A model generated the notes under the pieces. The model searched no databases. It saw nothing but the letters and a program-made list of their open reading frames with translations, and was not told the DNA's origin. This document shows positions 1 to 7,803 of a stretch of DNA of 64,000 nt, one piece after another. The position numbers and the translations under genes are program-made. The stretch's first letter is position 1, and each line of letters starts with the position of its first letter. The DNA comes from Anabaena lutea FACHB-196 (lineage in GTDB: Bacteria > Cyanobacteriota > Cyanobacteriia > Cyanobacteriales > Nostocaceae). The stretch spans positions 431,723 through 495,722 of the forward strand of contig NZ_JACJST010000002.1 of assembly GCF_014698305.1 (NCBI RefSeq), written 5' to 3'.

Positions 1-360
1 CCACCCCAACCGGATTACTTGAATGGCTGTGCCATCTTAAAAGTACAATTATTCCCTCAAGCATTGTTAGAGACTTTGTTAACAATTGAACAAAAGTTTG
101 GGCGTGTGCGTCAAGAACGTTGGGGTCCTAGAACCTTAGATTTAGATTTATTGTTATACGATGACATAATCGTAGATCAGCCAAATCTTCAGATTCCCCA
201 TCCCCGGATGTCTGAACGAGCTTTTGTCTTGGTTCCACTGGCAGAAATTGCCCCCGATTGGATAGAACCAGTTTCCCAACGGGTAATTCAAGATCTCCTC
301 CAAGATGTAGACACTTGTGATGTACATTTAGTTAAGAGCAATAAGAATTACCATCCTTAA
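1..360 (+). CDS. folK: HPPK, 2-amino-4-hydroxy-6-hydroxymethyldihydropteridine pyrophosphokinase (C-terminal part)
   Basis: The gene is cut by the left edge. The frame is open from base 1, so the TTG at 19 is not a real start. The visible ~119 residues carry the HPPK signature RWGPRTLDLDLLLYDD and the following PHPRMSERAFVLVPLAEIAPDW block, which hold the Asp pair binding Mg2+ and conserved ATP/pterin-site residues. The enzyme transfers pyrophosphate from ATP to 6-hydroxymethyl-7,8-dihydropterin in cytosolic folate synthesis. The segment begins at the conserved QPDYLN stretch, so roughly the first third of the protein is missing. A Nudix gene follows 74 bp downstream on the same strand. Identification is firm from the motif. 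Confidence 0.93.
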   Translation, partial: PPQPDYLNGCAILKVQLFPQALLETLLTIEQKFGRVRQERWGPRTLDLDLLLYDDIIVDQPNLQIPHPRMSERAFVLVPLAEIAPDWIEPVSQRVIQDLLQDVDTCDVHLVKSNKNYHP

Positions 361-434
361 AAACAGAAAAATACTGATTACATAAAAAAGCTACAGTATA
401 TATTCTGTGTATTCGCAGACCATACAATCTTACT

Positions 435-983
435 ATGCCACTAGGTAGAGAATTACCACAGCTGCTGAAACAACGCTTGTTCCACAAAGGACGCAAGTTT
501 AATTTTGAAGTCAATCGCTTGCGTTTACCTAACAAATCGGAAGGCGAGTGGGAGTGTATTCGTCATCCAGGTGGCGCTCTTGCTATTCCTGTCACCCCAG
601 AGGGTAAACTGGTGCTTGTCCGCCAGTATCGTTTTGCCATACAGGGCAGGTTATTAGAATTTCCCGCAGGAACTCTAGAACCCAATGAAGATCCCTTAGA
701 AACTATACAAAGGGAAATTGAGGAAGAAACTGGCTACCGCGCTCATAAGTGGGATAAGTTGGGAGAGTTTTTTCTGGCTCCTGGTTATTCCGATGAGATT
801 ATCTTTGCTTTTTTGGCGCGAGATTTGCAAAAGCTGGAGATACCTCCAAAACAAGACGAAGATGAAGATCTAGAAACAGTTTTGTTGACTCCCGAAGAAC
901 TAGAAAAAGCCATTCGTGAAGGAGAACCAGTAGATGCTAAATCTATTGCTAGTTTTTTCCTGGCTCGTTCGTTTTTAATGTGA
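435..983 (+). CDS. Nudix hydrolase, ADP-ribose pyrophosphatase-like
   Basis: This 182-residue cytosolic protein contains a complete Nudix box: G-x5-E-x7-REIEEETGY, at roughly residues 75-97. The box supplies the metal-binding glutamates. The surrounding GGALAIPVTPEGKLVLVRQYRFAIQGRLLEFPAGTLE pattern resembles the ADP-ribose/NudF subgroup, which cleaves ADP-ribose to AMP and ribose 5-phosphate; the substrate is inferred. The gene follows folK in the same direction and may be cotranscribed. A 10-bp stem hairpin lies about 70 bp after its stop. Length is normal for the family. Confidence 0.88.
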   Translation: MPLGRELPQLLKQRLFHKGRKFNFEVNRLRLPNKSEGEWECIRHPGGALAIPVTPEGKLVLVRQYRFAIQGRLLEFPAGTLEPNEDPLETIQREIEEETGYRAHKWDKLGEFFLAPGYSDEIIFAFLARDLQKLEIPPKQDEDEDLETVLLTPEELEKAIREGEPVDAKSIASFFLARSFLM

Positions 984-1051
984 TAGCAATATGCTGCGGG
1001 GTAATTGGCAAAGCCTCTGATGCTGAGGATGAGATGGTTTTGTCTAACGGC

Positions 1052-1088
1052 TTGAGTCGATAGGTCCAACTACACGTCATCGACTCAA
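1052..1088. terminator. hairpin between convergent genes
   Basis: A perfect 10-bp inverted repeat (TTGAGTCGAT at 1052-1061, ATCGACTCAA at 1079-1088) with a 17-nt loop lies between the convergent Nudix and Rrf2 genes. It has no strong T-run, so termination is inferred from position. Confidence 0.45.
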
Positions 1089-1097
1089 ACCAGGCAG

Positions 1098-1538
1098 CTA
1101 GATATGGTACATGGGTTGAATCTGTTGTACCTGCTGTCTTTTATCCCACATATCCTGTAAAGTATAACCTTCAAAAACTGCGATCGCAGCACCTGCCGCT
1201 TCTTCCCAAATTCCCGCAATAATCATATTTTCCATAGTTGAAAACTCCGTTTTCTGAAATTTTTCATGGGTATTTATACCGTCTAAACAAGTCAAAATTT
1301 CTAACAGTGTGATTTGCTGTGGTGGTTTACTCAGTAGATAACCCCCTTTGGCTCCCCGTTGACTACGGACTAAGCCAGAACGCCTCAGTATCATTAAAAG
1401 TTGTCCTAAATAGCGATCTGGTATTTGCTGAACATTGGCAATTTGTTCAATTTGCAAGTACTCTCCCCGCTCGTAATATCTAGCTAGTTCTAGCAGCGCT
1501 AACAAGGCATATCTGACTTTAGAAGAAATTTCCATCAT
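1098..1538 (-). CDS. Rrf2-family transcriptional regulator (CymR-like)
   Basis: A 146-residue DNA-binding protein with the Rrf2 winged-helix N-terminus (EISSKVRYALLALLELA, then RYLGQLLMILRRSGLVRSQRGAKGGYLLS). The three clustered cysteines that hold the Fe-S cluster in IscR/NsrR are absent: only one Cys is present, in the LTCLD stretch. The protein is therefore more like CymR-type Rrf2 regulators, which act without a cluster. It is a clear paralogue of the Rrf2 gene at 27193-27675, sharing the unusual C-terminal QP/NPMYxI tail. That paralogue sits next to cysK, so a sulfur-related role is plausible here too, but this copy stands alone. Confidence 0.88.
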   Translation of the reverse strand: MMEISSKVRYALLALLELARYYERGEYLQIEQIANVQQIPDRYLGQLLMILRRSGLVRSQRGAKGGYLLSKPPQQITLLEILTCLDGINTHEKFQKTEFSTMENMIIAGIWEEAAGAAIAVFEGYTLQDMWDKRQQVQQIQPMYHI

Positions 1539-1905
1539 TCCAGGGCAAATTTAGCCGAATAAATACTACTGTTTTCCGATATAGTTAGTGATAATAGAAA
1601 AGACAAAACTTTCCTATCCTTCACTACTAAGAAGTTGAGGCAGTAAGGTGTATGCACGCAGATCAAGTAATCTGCTGAACTGATTTGTGCCTTTAAGTGT
1701 TGATCTGCTTAGGCATGACTATGAGATAATGTGATTTATGGTATTAAACCACATATTCCTATCAGTTTTTCGTACTTATGTAAAAATCGCACAAAATCAA
1801 CTGATTTGGATATGTTTTTGCAGAGTTTGTGGATTTGAGATAAATAGTTATATTTTATACATTTAAATATAATAAATACAAGTAAGTATAAGCAATTAAA
1901 CCCAG
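1539..1905. other. intergenic gap between divergent Rrf2 and SPFH genes
   Basis: 367 bp, AT-rich, between two divergent genes, so it should hold both promoters. No confident RNA gene, repeat or small reading frame was seen. Confidence 0.5.
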
Positions 1906-2709
1906 ATGAAAAGACATCAAACTATTAATAGTGCTGGTAAGTTGACTGCACTACTATTTCTAATTACAATCTTTCTCACACCATTTGTAATTGTTAATGC
2001 CGGAGAACGTGGTGTATTAATGGAATTTGGTAAAGTGCAACCTCAGATACTAGGAGAAGGAATACACATGATTATTCCTGTAGTCAATACTGTAAAAAAG
2101 TTAAGTATCCGCATACAAAAACAAGAAATATCTGCTGAAGCTTCTTCTAAAGATTTACAAGATGTCTTTACAGATGTAGCGCTGAATTGGCATATTATTC
2201 CAGAGGAAGCTAATGCTATTTTTCAGGAAATTGGTGAGGAACAAGAAATAATTAACCGCATTATTAACCCAGCAGTAGAAGAAATTTTAAAAGCAGTTAT
2301 TGCTAAATATACTGCTGAAGAAATTATTACTAAACGCGGAGAAGTCAAAGCTGGAATAGATGATTTATTAACTACACGACTGGGTAATTATTATATTGGT
2401 GTTGACGATATTTCTCTAGTTCATGTTCATTTTTCAGAACGGTTTAGAGCCGCAGTGGAGTCAAAACAAATAGCCGAACAGGAAGCTAAACAAGCGGAAT
2501 TTATCGCTGTCAAGGCATTAAGAGAAGCTGATGCAAAAGTTAATTTAGCCAAAGGAGAAGCGGAAGTACAGAGATTACTTCGTGATGGCTTAACTAGCGA
2601 AATACTTCAAAGACAAGCTATAAACAAATGGAATGGTAAATTACCATTAATTGTTGGTAAAGAAAGTCCTAAATTTTGGAATTTTCGAGAATTTATGAAA
2701 GCTTATTAA
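1906..2709 (+). CDS. prohibitin/SPFH-domain membrane protein
   Basis: A 267-residue protein with one N-terminal membrane segment (about residues 12-31), followed by an SPFH/Band-7 domain. The GERGVLMEFGKVQPQILGEG and IPVVNTVKKLSIRIQK stretches are typical of prohibitins. The C-terminal third (about residues 185-225) is an Ala/Glu-rich coiled coil. Family members oligomerise in the membrane and act as scaffolds or protease modulators. The specific partner cannot be told here: there is no NfeD or FtsH gene nearby. The start ATG at 1906 precedes a basic residue and the hydrophobic helix, as expected. Length matches bacterial prohibitins. Confidence 0.85.
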   Translation: MKRHQTINSAGKLTALLFLITIFLTPFVIVNAGERGVLMEFGKVQPQILGEGIHMIIPVVNTVKKLSIRIQKQEISAEASSKDLQDVFTDVALNWHIIPEEANAIFQEIGEEQEIINRIINPAVEEILKAVIAKYTAEEIITKRGEVKAGIDDLLTTRLGNYYIGVDDISLVHVHFSERFRAAVESKQIAEQEAKQAEFIAVKALREADAKVNLAKGEAEVQRLLRDGLTSEILQRQAINKWNGKLPLIVGKESPKFWNFREFMKAY

Positions 2710-2718
2710 AATTAAAAA

Positions 2719-2751
2719 ATATCTCCAATTTATTCATTAACTTGGAGATAT
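2719..2751 (+). terminator. hairpin after the SPFH gene
   Basis: ATATCTCCAA at 2719-2728 pairs perfectly with TTGGAGATAT at 2742-2751 around a 13-nt loop, starting ten bases after the SPFH stop. There is no clean T-run, so it may be an inefficient terminator or a 3' stabilising hairpin. Confidence 0.5.
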
Positions 2752-2797
2752 AAGCATTGCTAAATTACAGTAGAATATGGTAGTTAAATTATGCTAA

Positions 2798-3247
2798 TTA
2801 ACCATTAGCAAATAAAATAGGAATATCAAGAATCTTCAAGTGAATTAATCCCACAATTACCAAAGTATAAACTGTTGAAGAAACTAAACCACTCAATAAC
2901 TCTTTTTTCAGGTTTCGTTCTGATGGTTCCTTTTGGAAAATATCTTGAGATCCATATTGCATCAAAAGAATACCCACAACATTAGAAAGCCAGTAACCAA
3001 TAATTGAGCAGGGTAACAATAATTTTGGAGAAAAGAAACTGCAAATATAACCAAAAAAATAAGCAATTGGCAAATTAAATAATAAGTCATTCCACCAACA
3101 GAGTGGAGAAAGTAAATATCCGAGAACCAGCAAAAATACACCTCTGAGCTTTTGGATAATATTGATTTTTAATTCATCCGGTGAACCTTGTTCTAACTTC
3201 TCAGAGATGCTGTTGAAGATTTGAGACAGTTTTGGCAGGTTTTGCAT
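2798..3247 (-). CDS. conserved membrane protein of unknown function
   Basis: 149 residues. A soluble ~35-residue N-terminus is followed by hydrophobic stretches near residues 35-55, 58-75, 78-97 and 118-138, giving three or four membrane helices. No catalytic motif or named domain was recognised. It converges with the SPFH gene and stands alone on its strand. The coding pattern and clean membrane profile support a real gene; no function can be assigned from the sequence. Confidence 0.65.
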   Translation of the reverse strand: MQNLPKLSQIFNSISEKLEQGSPDELKINIIQKLRGVFLLVLGYLLSPLCWWNDLLFNLPIAYFFGYICSFFSPKLLLPCSIIGYWLSNVVGILLMQYGSQDIFQKEPSERNLKKELLSGLVSSTVYTLVIVGLIHLKILDIPILFANG

Positions 3248-3420
3248 ATAAGTACGTTATTGCTATCGACTTACTGTAGTTTACCCAAAAATTACAAATA
3301 AGTCCAGTGCAAGAAGTGTAAGTTGCTTAGGGGAGTCAAAACCCACTGGTGTCAACTTAAGCTAAGTAGGTAAGCACAATAAAACCCTTTTTCCCCCTGC
3401 GAGAAAGCCCCCTGCCCAAA

Positions 3421-3615
3421 GTTCTTTATCAATCGCCCTATTCTCCTGACTTCAATCCTATCGAACACTGGTGGTCACAATTAAAAGCTTTTTTACGCTC
3501 CTTTTCTCCCACCACTGCACAAATGGTTGATATTCTCATTGCTACTGCTCTCGATTTAATTAATCCTCAGCATTTAAAAAACTGGTTTACTAATTGTTGT
3601 TACTGTACCTCATAA
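3421..3615 (+). pseudogene. IS630-type transposase remnant (C-terminal 64 codons)
   Basis: Reading from 3421 gives a fragment with YSPDFNPIEHWWSQLK, the signature around the last catalytic Glu of IS630/Tc1-like DDE transposases. It then runs to a natural stop at 3613-3615. No start codon or upstream domain is present in frame, and no terminal repeat was recognised. It is the 3' scar of an insertion sequence. It lies next to the short reading frame at 3656-3775, which may have been truncated by the same event. Confidence 0.8.
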
Positions 3616-3655
3616 ACCTGAAATCTGCTGTAAATGTTTTTTCTGTTTTCATACA

Positions 3656-3775
3656 CTAAAATGGTATTTTGTCAATATAATTTAGATGCGTTTCCCCTGC
3701 TAAAAAACCTCTATCTATTGACAATTCTGATTGCTTTTGGAGGATAGAATTAGCTAAATCTTGAATATCTATCAT
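3656..3775 (-). CDS. possible small or truncated protein coupled to the DUF1349 gene
   Basis: A 39-residue frame (MIDIQDLANSILQKQSEL...) starts with an ATG that shares its A with the DUF1349 stop codon (TAATG overlap), the usual signature of translational coupling. It ends about 40 bp from the stop of the IS630 scar, which faces it. It may be the N-terminal stump of a longer downstream gene lost on IS insertion, or a genuine small protein. No family was recognised. Confidence 0.4.
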   Translation of the reverse strand: MIDIQDLANSILQKQSELSIDRGFLAGETHLNYIDKIPF

Positions 3776-4320
3776 TAATTTTCACCTTTTTTTGTTAATT
3801 GATAATCTTCAAAAATTACCTCATACCCATTTCCTTGTGGTGACGCACACATAATTCCAACTTGAATATCTTGCTGAACTGGAAAATAAGCCATTCTCAA
3901 GGGAACATAGCGGTCATATTCATCTAAATAAGCGATATGAATAGCCTCTTGACATCGCTCAACCCGTAGCTGAAAAATATGAGGAGGATTTAATAAAGGT
4001 GTAAATGACCAATCTGAATAGTTATGAGTGACGACAGCACTCACATTTTGCACTCCATCAACATATTCAATTCCAGTTTTAATCCAATGTTTTTCATCAG
4101 CACGAATCATAATTCCTGCCTGATCATATAAGTCTTGATATTTGCCTTTAATCTTGACATCAACAACAAAATCTGTACTCACTCGGTCAAAGTAGAAATG
4201 TCCACTATCACGAATAAAACCATAGTGAGTTATCCGCCAAAAATCGGTTTTTGGTGCAGTTTTAATGATGATTTGCTGCTCAGAATGCGACCAGCTAGGA
4301 GGTTGATTAAGCCATTCCAT
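3775..4320 (-). CDS. DUF1349 domain-containing protein
   Basis: 181 residues spanning one DUF1349 domain, a concanavalin-like beta-sandwich found in YesU-type proteins and old 'regulation of enolase' annotations. Diagnostic stretches are DFWRITHYGFIRDSGHFYF near residue 26, YDQAGIMIRADEKHWIKTGIEY in the middle and VGIMCASPQGNGYEVIFEDY near the end. There is no signal peptide or membrane segment, so it is probably cytosolic. Carbohydrate binding is inferred from the fold; no substrate can be named. Its stop codon overlaps the start of a 39-residue frame. Confidence 0.8.
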   Translation of the reverse strand: MEWLNQPPSWSHSEQQIIIKTAPKTDFWRITHYGFIRDSGHFYFDRVSTDFVVDVKIKGKYQDLYDQAGIMIRADEKHWIKTGIEYVDGVQNVSAVVTHNYSDWSFTPLLNPPHIFQLRVERCQEAIHIAYLDEYDRYVPLRMAYFPVQQDIQVGIMCASPQGNGYEVIFEDYQLTKKGEN

Positions 4321-4418
4321 AGTTTTTGCTATTTTAGATGTAAGGGAATAAGTTGTGTAATTTTACCGTGAGCAGATAAGTTTAAAAATATAACAATTTT
4401 TCAAACTTATCCCAGGCA

Positions 4419-4892
4419 CTAATTGACATTTTTGTGAGAATAGTTTGTATCCAATTGATTAATTAGAATCGCTATTACTAATGTGGCAATTCCTAATATT
4501 TTGGGTGTGGTAATCGGATATTTAATAGCACCAAACCATCCTAATTTATCAATTACCATTGACATAAACATTTGGCTAAATACTACCACTAAAGTAGTTG
4601 TAGTTAAACCTAATTTAGGAACTATTAAGGTACTTAAGCTGACGAAAATTGCCCCTAGTAAACCGCCTAAAAATGCCCACCAAGGAGTTATAAAAAGTAA
4701 GTCAAGATTGAAGGGTTTGAAAATACCAAGTCTTAGCAGCAATGTGAGGATACTCAACCCAACTAAGAAATTAATTGCTGCTGCTGCTATTGGAGAGTGG
4801 AGTGTTGTCTTTAATTGGGCATTAATGGCTGTTCCAATTGTTGAAAAACCACCAGCCGAACCAGCACCAAGCAATGCTAATAAAATATCCAT
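4419..4892 (-). CDS. YdcZ/DUF606-type DMT-superfamily membrane protein (first of a pair)
   Basis: 157 residues with five hydrophobic segments and the YdcZ-type pattern: Gly-rich first helix with an INAQL motif, then PWWAFLGGLLGAIFVSLSTLIVPKLG and VFSQMFMSMVIDKLGWFG. This family is a half-size drug/metabolite transporter type that often occurs as tandem pairs, probably forming heterodimers. Its partner ends 21 bp upstream, consistent with one operon. The substrate is unknown. A divergent MarR regulator suggests induction by a small toxic compound (inference). Confidence 0.83.
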   Translation of the reverse strand: MDILLALLGAGSAGGFSTIGTAINAQLKTTLHSPIAAAAINFLVGLSILTLLLRLGIFKPFNLDLLFITPWWAFLGGLLGAIFVSLSTLIVPKLGLTTTTLVVVFSQMFMSMVIDKLGWFGAIKYPITTPKILGIATLVIAILINQLDTNYSHKNVN

Positions 4893-4913
4893 AATGATGA
4901 TCCTAAAAAAGTA

Positions 4914-5405
4914 TTAGGTTGGTAGCGAAAGTAAAAAAATTGCCACAATTAACAGTCCTATAACTAGACGACGATTAGCTGTGAGGCGACGGCGGTTCAC
5001 TCCTAACCAGCCAAAATGGTCAGTTACTAAACCAGTAATTGCTTGTCCACATATAATTAACCCCTGAGTCAAGGTAGTCCCCAAAATAGATGTGAAGTAC
5101 GCGCTGGCGGTAATATACCAAACTCCAAATAAACCACCCATCAGAGTCCATCGGGGAGCTTTGGCTAAAGCAGACCAATCTGGATGACCAAACCAACCTG
5201 TGCATAACAAACTCATCAAGGCAATTGAGCCGACAAGGTAAGAAATATCTGCGGCTAGGGGTACAGAATTGAGCGATCGCGCTAATTGAGCATTGAGATT
5301 GCTTTGAATCGGCAATATAGCACCATTCACCAATGCCAGCAGAACATATAAATAGCTTTGACTATTAGGGACAGTTCCCTGGATGCTTAAACGTATGGGT
5401 GTCAT
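4914..5405 (-). CDS. YdcZ/DUF606-type DMT-superfamily membrane protein (second of a pair)
   Basis: 163 residues with five predicted helices. It shares with its neighbour the VNGAILPIQSNLNAQLARSL segment and the GQAITGLVTDHFGWLGV segment, both characteristic of the family. It is the promoter-proximal gene of the pair; its start at 5405 lies 42 bp from a perfect 18-bp palindrome. The tandem arrangement, short spacing and shared family imply a two-component transporter. Confidence 0.83.
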   Translation of the reverse strand: MTPIRLSIQGTVPNSQSYLYVLLALVNGAILPIQSNLNAQLARSLNSVPLAADISYLVGSIALMSLLCTGWFGHPDWSALAKAPRWTLMGGLFGVWYITASAYFTSILGTTLTQGLIICGQAITGLVTDHFGWLGVNRRRLTANRRLVIGLLIVAIFLLSLPT

Positions 5406-5446
5406 AGCTGTTGTTTTGTGTGGAGGATAGAGAGTTCTTGAATATT

Positions 5447-5464
5447 TATCTTGATATCAAGATA
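5447..5464. promoter_or_regulatory. palindromic operator 1 (probable MarR site)
   Basis: TATCTTGATATCAAGATA is a perfect 18-bp palindrome between the divergent YdcZ pair and the MarR gene. Its size and position fit a MarR dimer site that represses both directions. Binding is inferred. Confidence 0.65.
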
Positions 5465-5488
5465 CTTAAAATAAAGAGAAAAGTCAAG

Positions 5489-5506
5489 AATCTCGATGTC
5501 AAGATA
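5489..5506. promoter_or_regulatory. imperfect operator 2 (probable MarR site)
   Basis: AATCTCGATGTCAAGATA differs from the perfect palindrome at 5447-5464 at three positions and keeps the ATCT-GA...TC-AGAT framework. It lies 10 bp upstream of the MarR start, where occupancy would block the regulator's own expression. Confidence 0.55.
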
Positions 5507-5516
5507 AAATGGCAAT

Positions 5517-6023
5517 ATGAGTAAAGATCGAATTGACATCATTCTTGAGGAATGGCAACAGGAATTACCGCCGTTGGATACCTCAGCCATAGCGATAATT
5601 GGGCGGGTACTACGAATAGCCCGTCTTCTAGAAAAACACCGAGAAAGTATACTGGTTGACTATGGCTTGAACGTCTGGTCATTTGATGTGTTAGCCACAC
5701 TGCGACGACAAGGACAACCTTTTTGCTTAAAACCCACTGAACTCTATAGTTTGCTGATGCTGTCTTCCGGCGCAATGACAAACCGAATTGATCGCCTAGA
5801 ACAAGATGGCATAGTCACGCGTATCCGAGATGCAGAGGATCGGCGTAGTGTCATAGTACAACTGACTCCCAAAGGAATACACCTTGCGGATACTGTGATG
5901 CCGATTCTGTTTGAGAAAGAAAAACAACTGTTATCTCAATTCACAACTGATGAATTACAACTATTTATTCCCATGCTGCGTAAGCTACTATTGTTACTCG
6001 AACAGGATGGGAAATCAGTATAA
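5517..6023 (+). CDS. MarR-family transcriptional regulator
   Basis: A 168-residue winged-helix repressor. The fold is visible as an N-terminal dimerisation helix, the recognition region LKPTELYSLLMLSSGAMTNRIDRLEQDGIVTR (about residues 75-106) and the wing DAEDRRSVIVQLTPKG, which contains the family's signature DxRR. It diverges from the YdcZ transporter pair, and the shared intergenic region carries two related palindromes. It most likely represses the transporters and itself until a ligand binds. The ATG at 5509 is closed by a stop after three codons, so 5517 is chosen. Confidence 0.9.
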   Translation: MSKDRIDIILEEWQQELPPLDTSAIAIIGRVLRIARLLEKHRESILVDYGLNVWSFDVLATLRRQGQPFCLKPTELYSLLMLSSGAMTNRIDRLEQDGIVTRIRDAEDRRSVIVQLTPKGIHLADTVMPILFEKEKQLLSQFTTDELQLFIPMLRKLLLLLEQDGKSV

Positions 6024-6289
6024 CTACAAAATTTTTAGCTACAGTAGGGGTAAAGACAAGATACGCGCAAAATTTATCACGATGTAGATTTTTTGTAACA
6101 AACTGAAGGCAACCGCCTTTATCTATATACTAAAAAAGTATACTTTACCATTTAAGCACCTCTGGTTTTTGTACCTGAAATCCTTATGGCTACGTTGTCA
6201 AATGTCGTATCCGGTACTGATGAAAAGTAGTTAGCTTTTAAGAGAAAACTGGGCATACTAATCATAACTTTGTACTTTCACTTTTATCT

Positions 6290-7495
6290 ATGTCAAACAC
6301 ACCGCGTAATTGGACACCCACTTTTAAGCTGACTTCGATTGAAAAACCAGATATGTCTCCTTATTTATTTCATATGACAACCGAAGAAAGCCTTCAGAGT
6401 ATTTTACAAGATCAAGAAGTGGGAGAAAATGAGGGAAAATTAATTGCACAAACACCAAGGCACTGTAGCGACGATAAATACAATGTACCTATGGTATGTT
6501 TTACTGATACCCCCCCTTTTGCGCTTGATTTCTTTAGATATAGATGGTCTAACAGCAAAGATAGAGAAAACTTAAAATATGGTATAGGCTTTGACAAGAG
6601 AGCAATGGTCGCAAAAGGAGTTTATCCGACTTTTTATGCAAATAAGCAAGTACAATCCCAAGTCTTTGGCTTAATTAAAATGCTTAAAACGTTTGATTCA
6701 GATAACTGGACAACTTTAGAATGCGAATATGACCAAATAAGTCAACAATTAAAAAAAATACATGAAGATACTTTACTAACTCTTGAATCAATTAAAAAAA
6801 TAATGTTTCCTTTGTTAGAAGATAACAAGTATGAAGGATATATTTGGGAGAGAGAGTGGCGTTATACTTCGCCAAATAATACAGATTTTATTTTTTCTTA
6901 TGAAGATATAAGAATCATTTGTTGTACAGATAAAGACGAAAGTAATTTTAAAGAAATTATAGGAGAAAATTTTATTAAAAATAACCCGATACAATTTATG
7001 AGAACTTGGGAAGAATATAATGAAATTACTGATTTTCTTAATAAGAGAACTCAGGATATGAATAACGATATTGACAAAAGAATTGAAAAAGTTTTAGCCG
7101 AAAGAAAAGGAGTGGAACGTTACTTGTCTCATTTTTTAGTTCAAGAACAAAATATTAGTAAGTTGAGACAATTTAAAGATGAGTTAAATATAAAAATTAA
7201 AAAAATTGCTCTTGTAAAAGTTTTTGAAAAAATTAGCAATGTAAAAGCAGATTCTTCTATTAAACACTTAATTATGGATAATGATTATGAAATTGTAATT
7301 ACAGCTATTGCTGTCTATTATCAACAAAAAGAAAATAAAATTCCTAAACCATTGGGGTTTTTAACTAAAGCTATACAAGAGCAATGGAAACCTAGAGTTA
7401 ATGAGAAAGAAAAAAAAGAAACAATAGCTATAATCACAAACTTGATGAATCATATCATTGAGAATGACCTAGAAATTAATATGCAAGAAATATAG
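6290..7495 (+). CDS. AbiGi-like putative abortive-infection protein with an extra C-terminal helical domain
   Basis: 401 residues, notably Lys/Glu/Asn- and AT-rich compared with its neighbours. The N-terminal ~230 residues resemble the AbiGi family: LFHMTTEESLQSIL near residue 26, VCFTDTPP near 69, the YGIGFDKRAMVAKGVYPTFY block near 97-116 and the EREWRY motif near 187. AbiGi proteins are annotated as antitoxin-like parts of phage abortive-infection systems. Residues ~240-310 are a charged coiled coil. The last ~80 residues contain EIVITAIAVYYQQKE and a PLGFLTKAIQEQWKP motif, reminiscent of C-terminal helices in some replication- or mobile-element-associated proteins. No AbiGii toxin gene is adjacent. 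A MITE-like element starts 81 bp downstream. AbiGi homology was judged by eye. Confidence 0.55.
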   Translation: MSNTPRNWTPTFKLTSIEKPDMSPYLFHMTTEESLQSILQDQEVGENEGKLIAQTPRHCSDDKYNVPMVCFTDTPPFALDFFRYRWSNSKDRENLKYGIGFDKRAMVAKGVYPTFYANKQVQSQVFGLIKMLKTFDSDNWTTLECEYDQISQQLKKIHEDTLLTLESIKKIMFPLLEDNKYEGYIWEREWRYTSPNNTDFIFSYEDIRIICCTDKDESNFKEIIGENFIKNNPIQFMRTWEEYNEITDFLNKRTQDMNNDIDKRIEKVLAERKGVERYLSHFLVQEQNISKLRQFKDELNIKIKKIALVKVFEKISNVKADSSIKHLIMDNDYEIVITAIAVYYQQKENKIPKPLGFLTKAIQEQWKPRVNEKEKKETIAIITNLMNHIIENDLEINMQEI

Positions 7496-7575
7496 CAATC
7501 TGGAACGATTTATTATAAAATGGCGACTGCGTTGAATTTGTTACAAAAAATTTACATTGTGATAAATTTTACACC

Positions 7576-7787
7576 TATCCCTCTTCTGTCACTTTCCGAT
7601 TTCTCTTATTAATAAAAAGTTCTCAAGAGACGCAATATCAACTAATTCAGGTGTTTATCGTTAAATTTTCGTGGTTTGGTCATCTTGTGGAATTTCTATT
7701 CAGAAATAACTGGGCGATCGCCTACTGTATAGTAGCTTTAGAATTCAGAAATGATAAAGCTTTTCGGAGAGTGACAGAAAAGGGGTA
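7576..7787. mobile_element. MITE-like element with 24-bp imperfect terminal inverted repeats
   Basis: The 24 bases at 7576-7599 and the reverse complement of 7764-7787 match at 21 of 24 positions (core CTGTCACT). They bracket 212 bp with no reading frame of note. This fills most of the 308-bp gap between the AbiGi-like gene and the Rieske gene. No transposase is encoded. The terminal TA dinucleotides could be target duplications. The parent element was not identified. Confidence 0.55.
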
Positions 7788-7803
7788 ACGCGTCAATTGT
7801 GGC

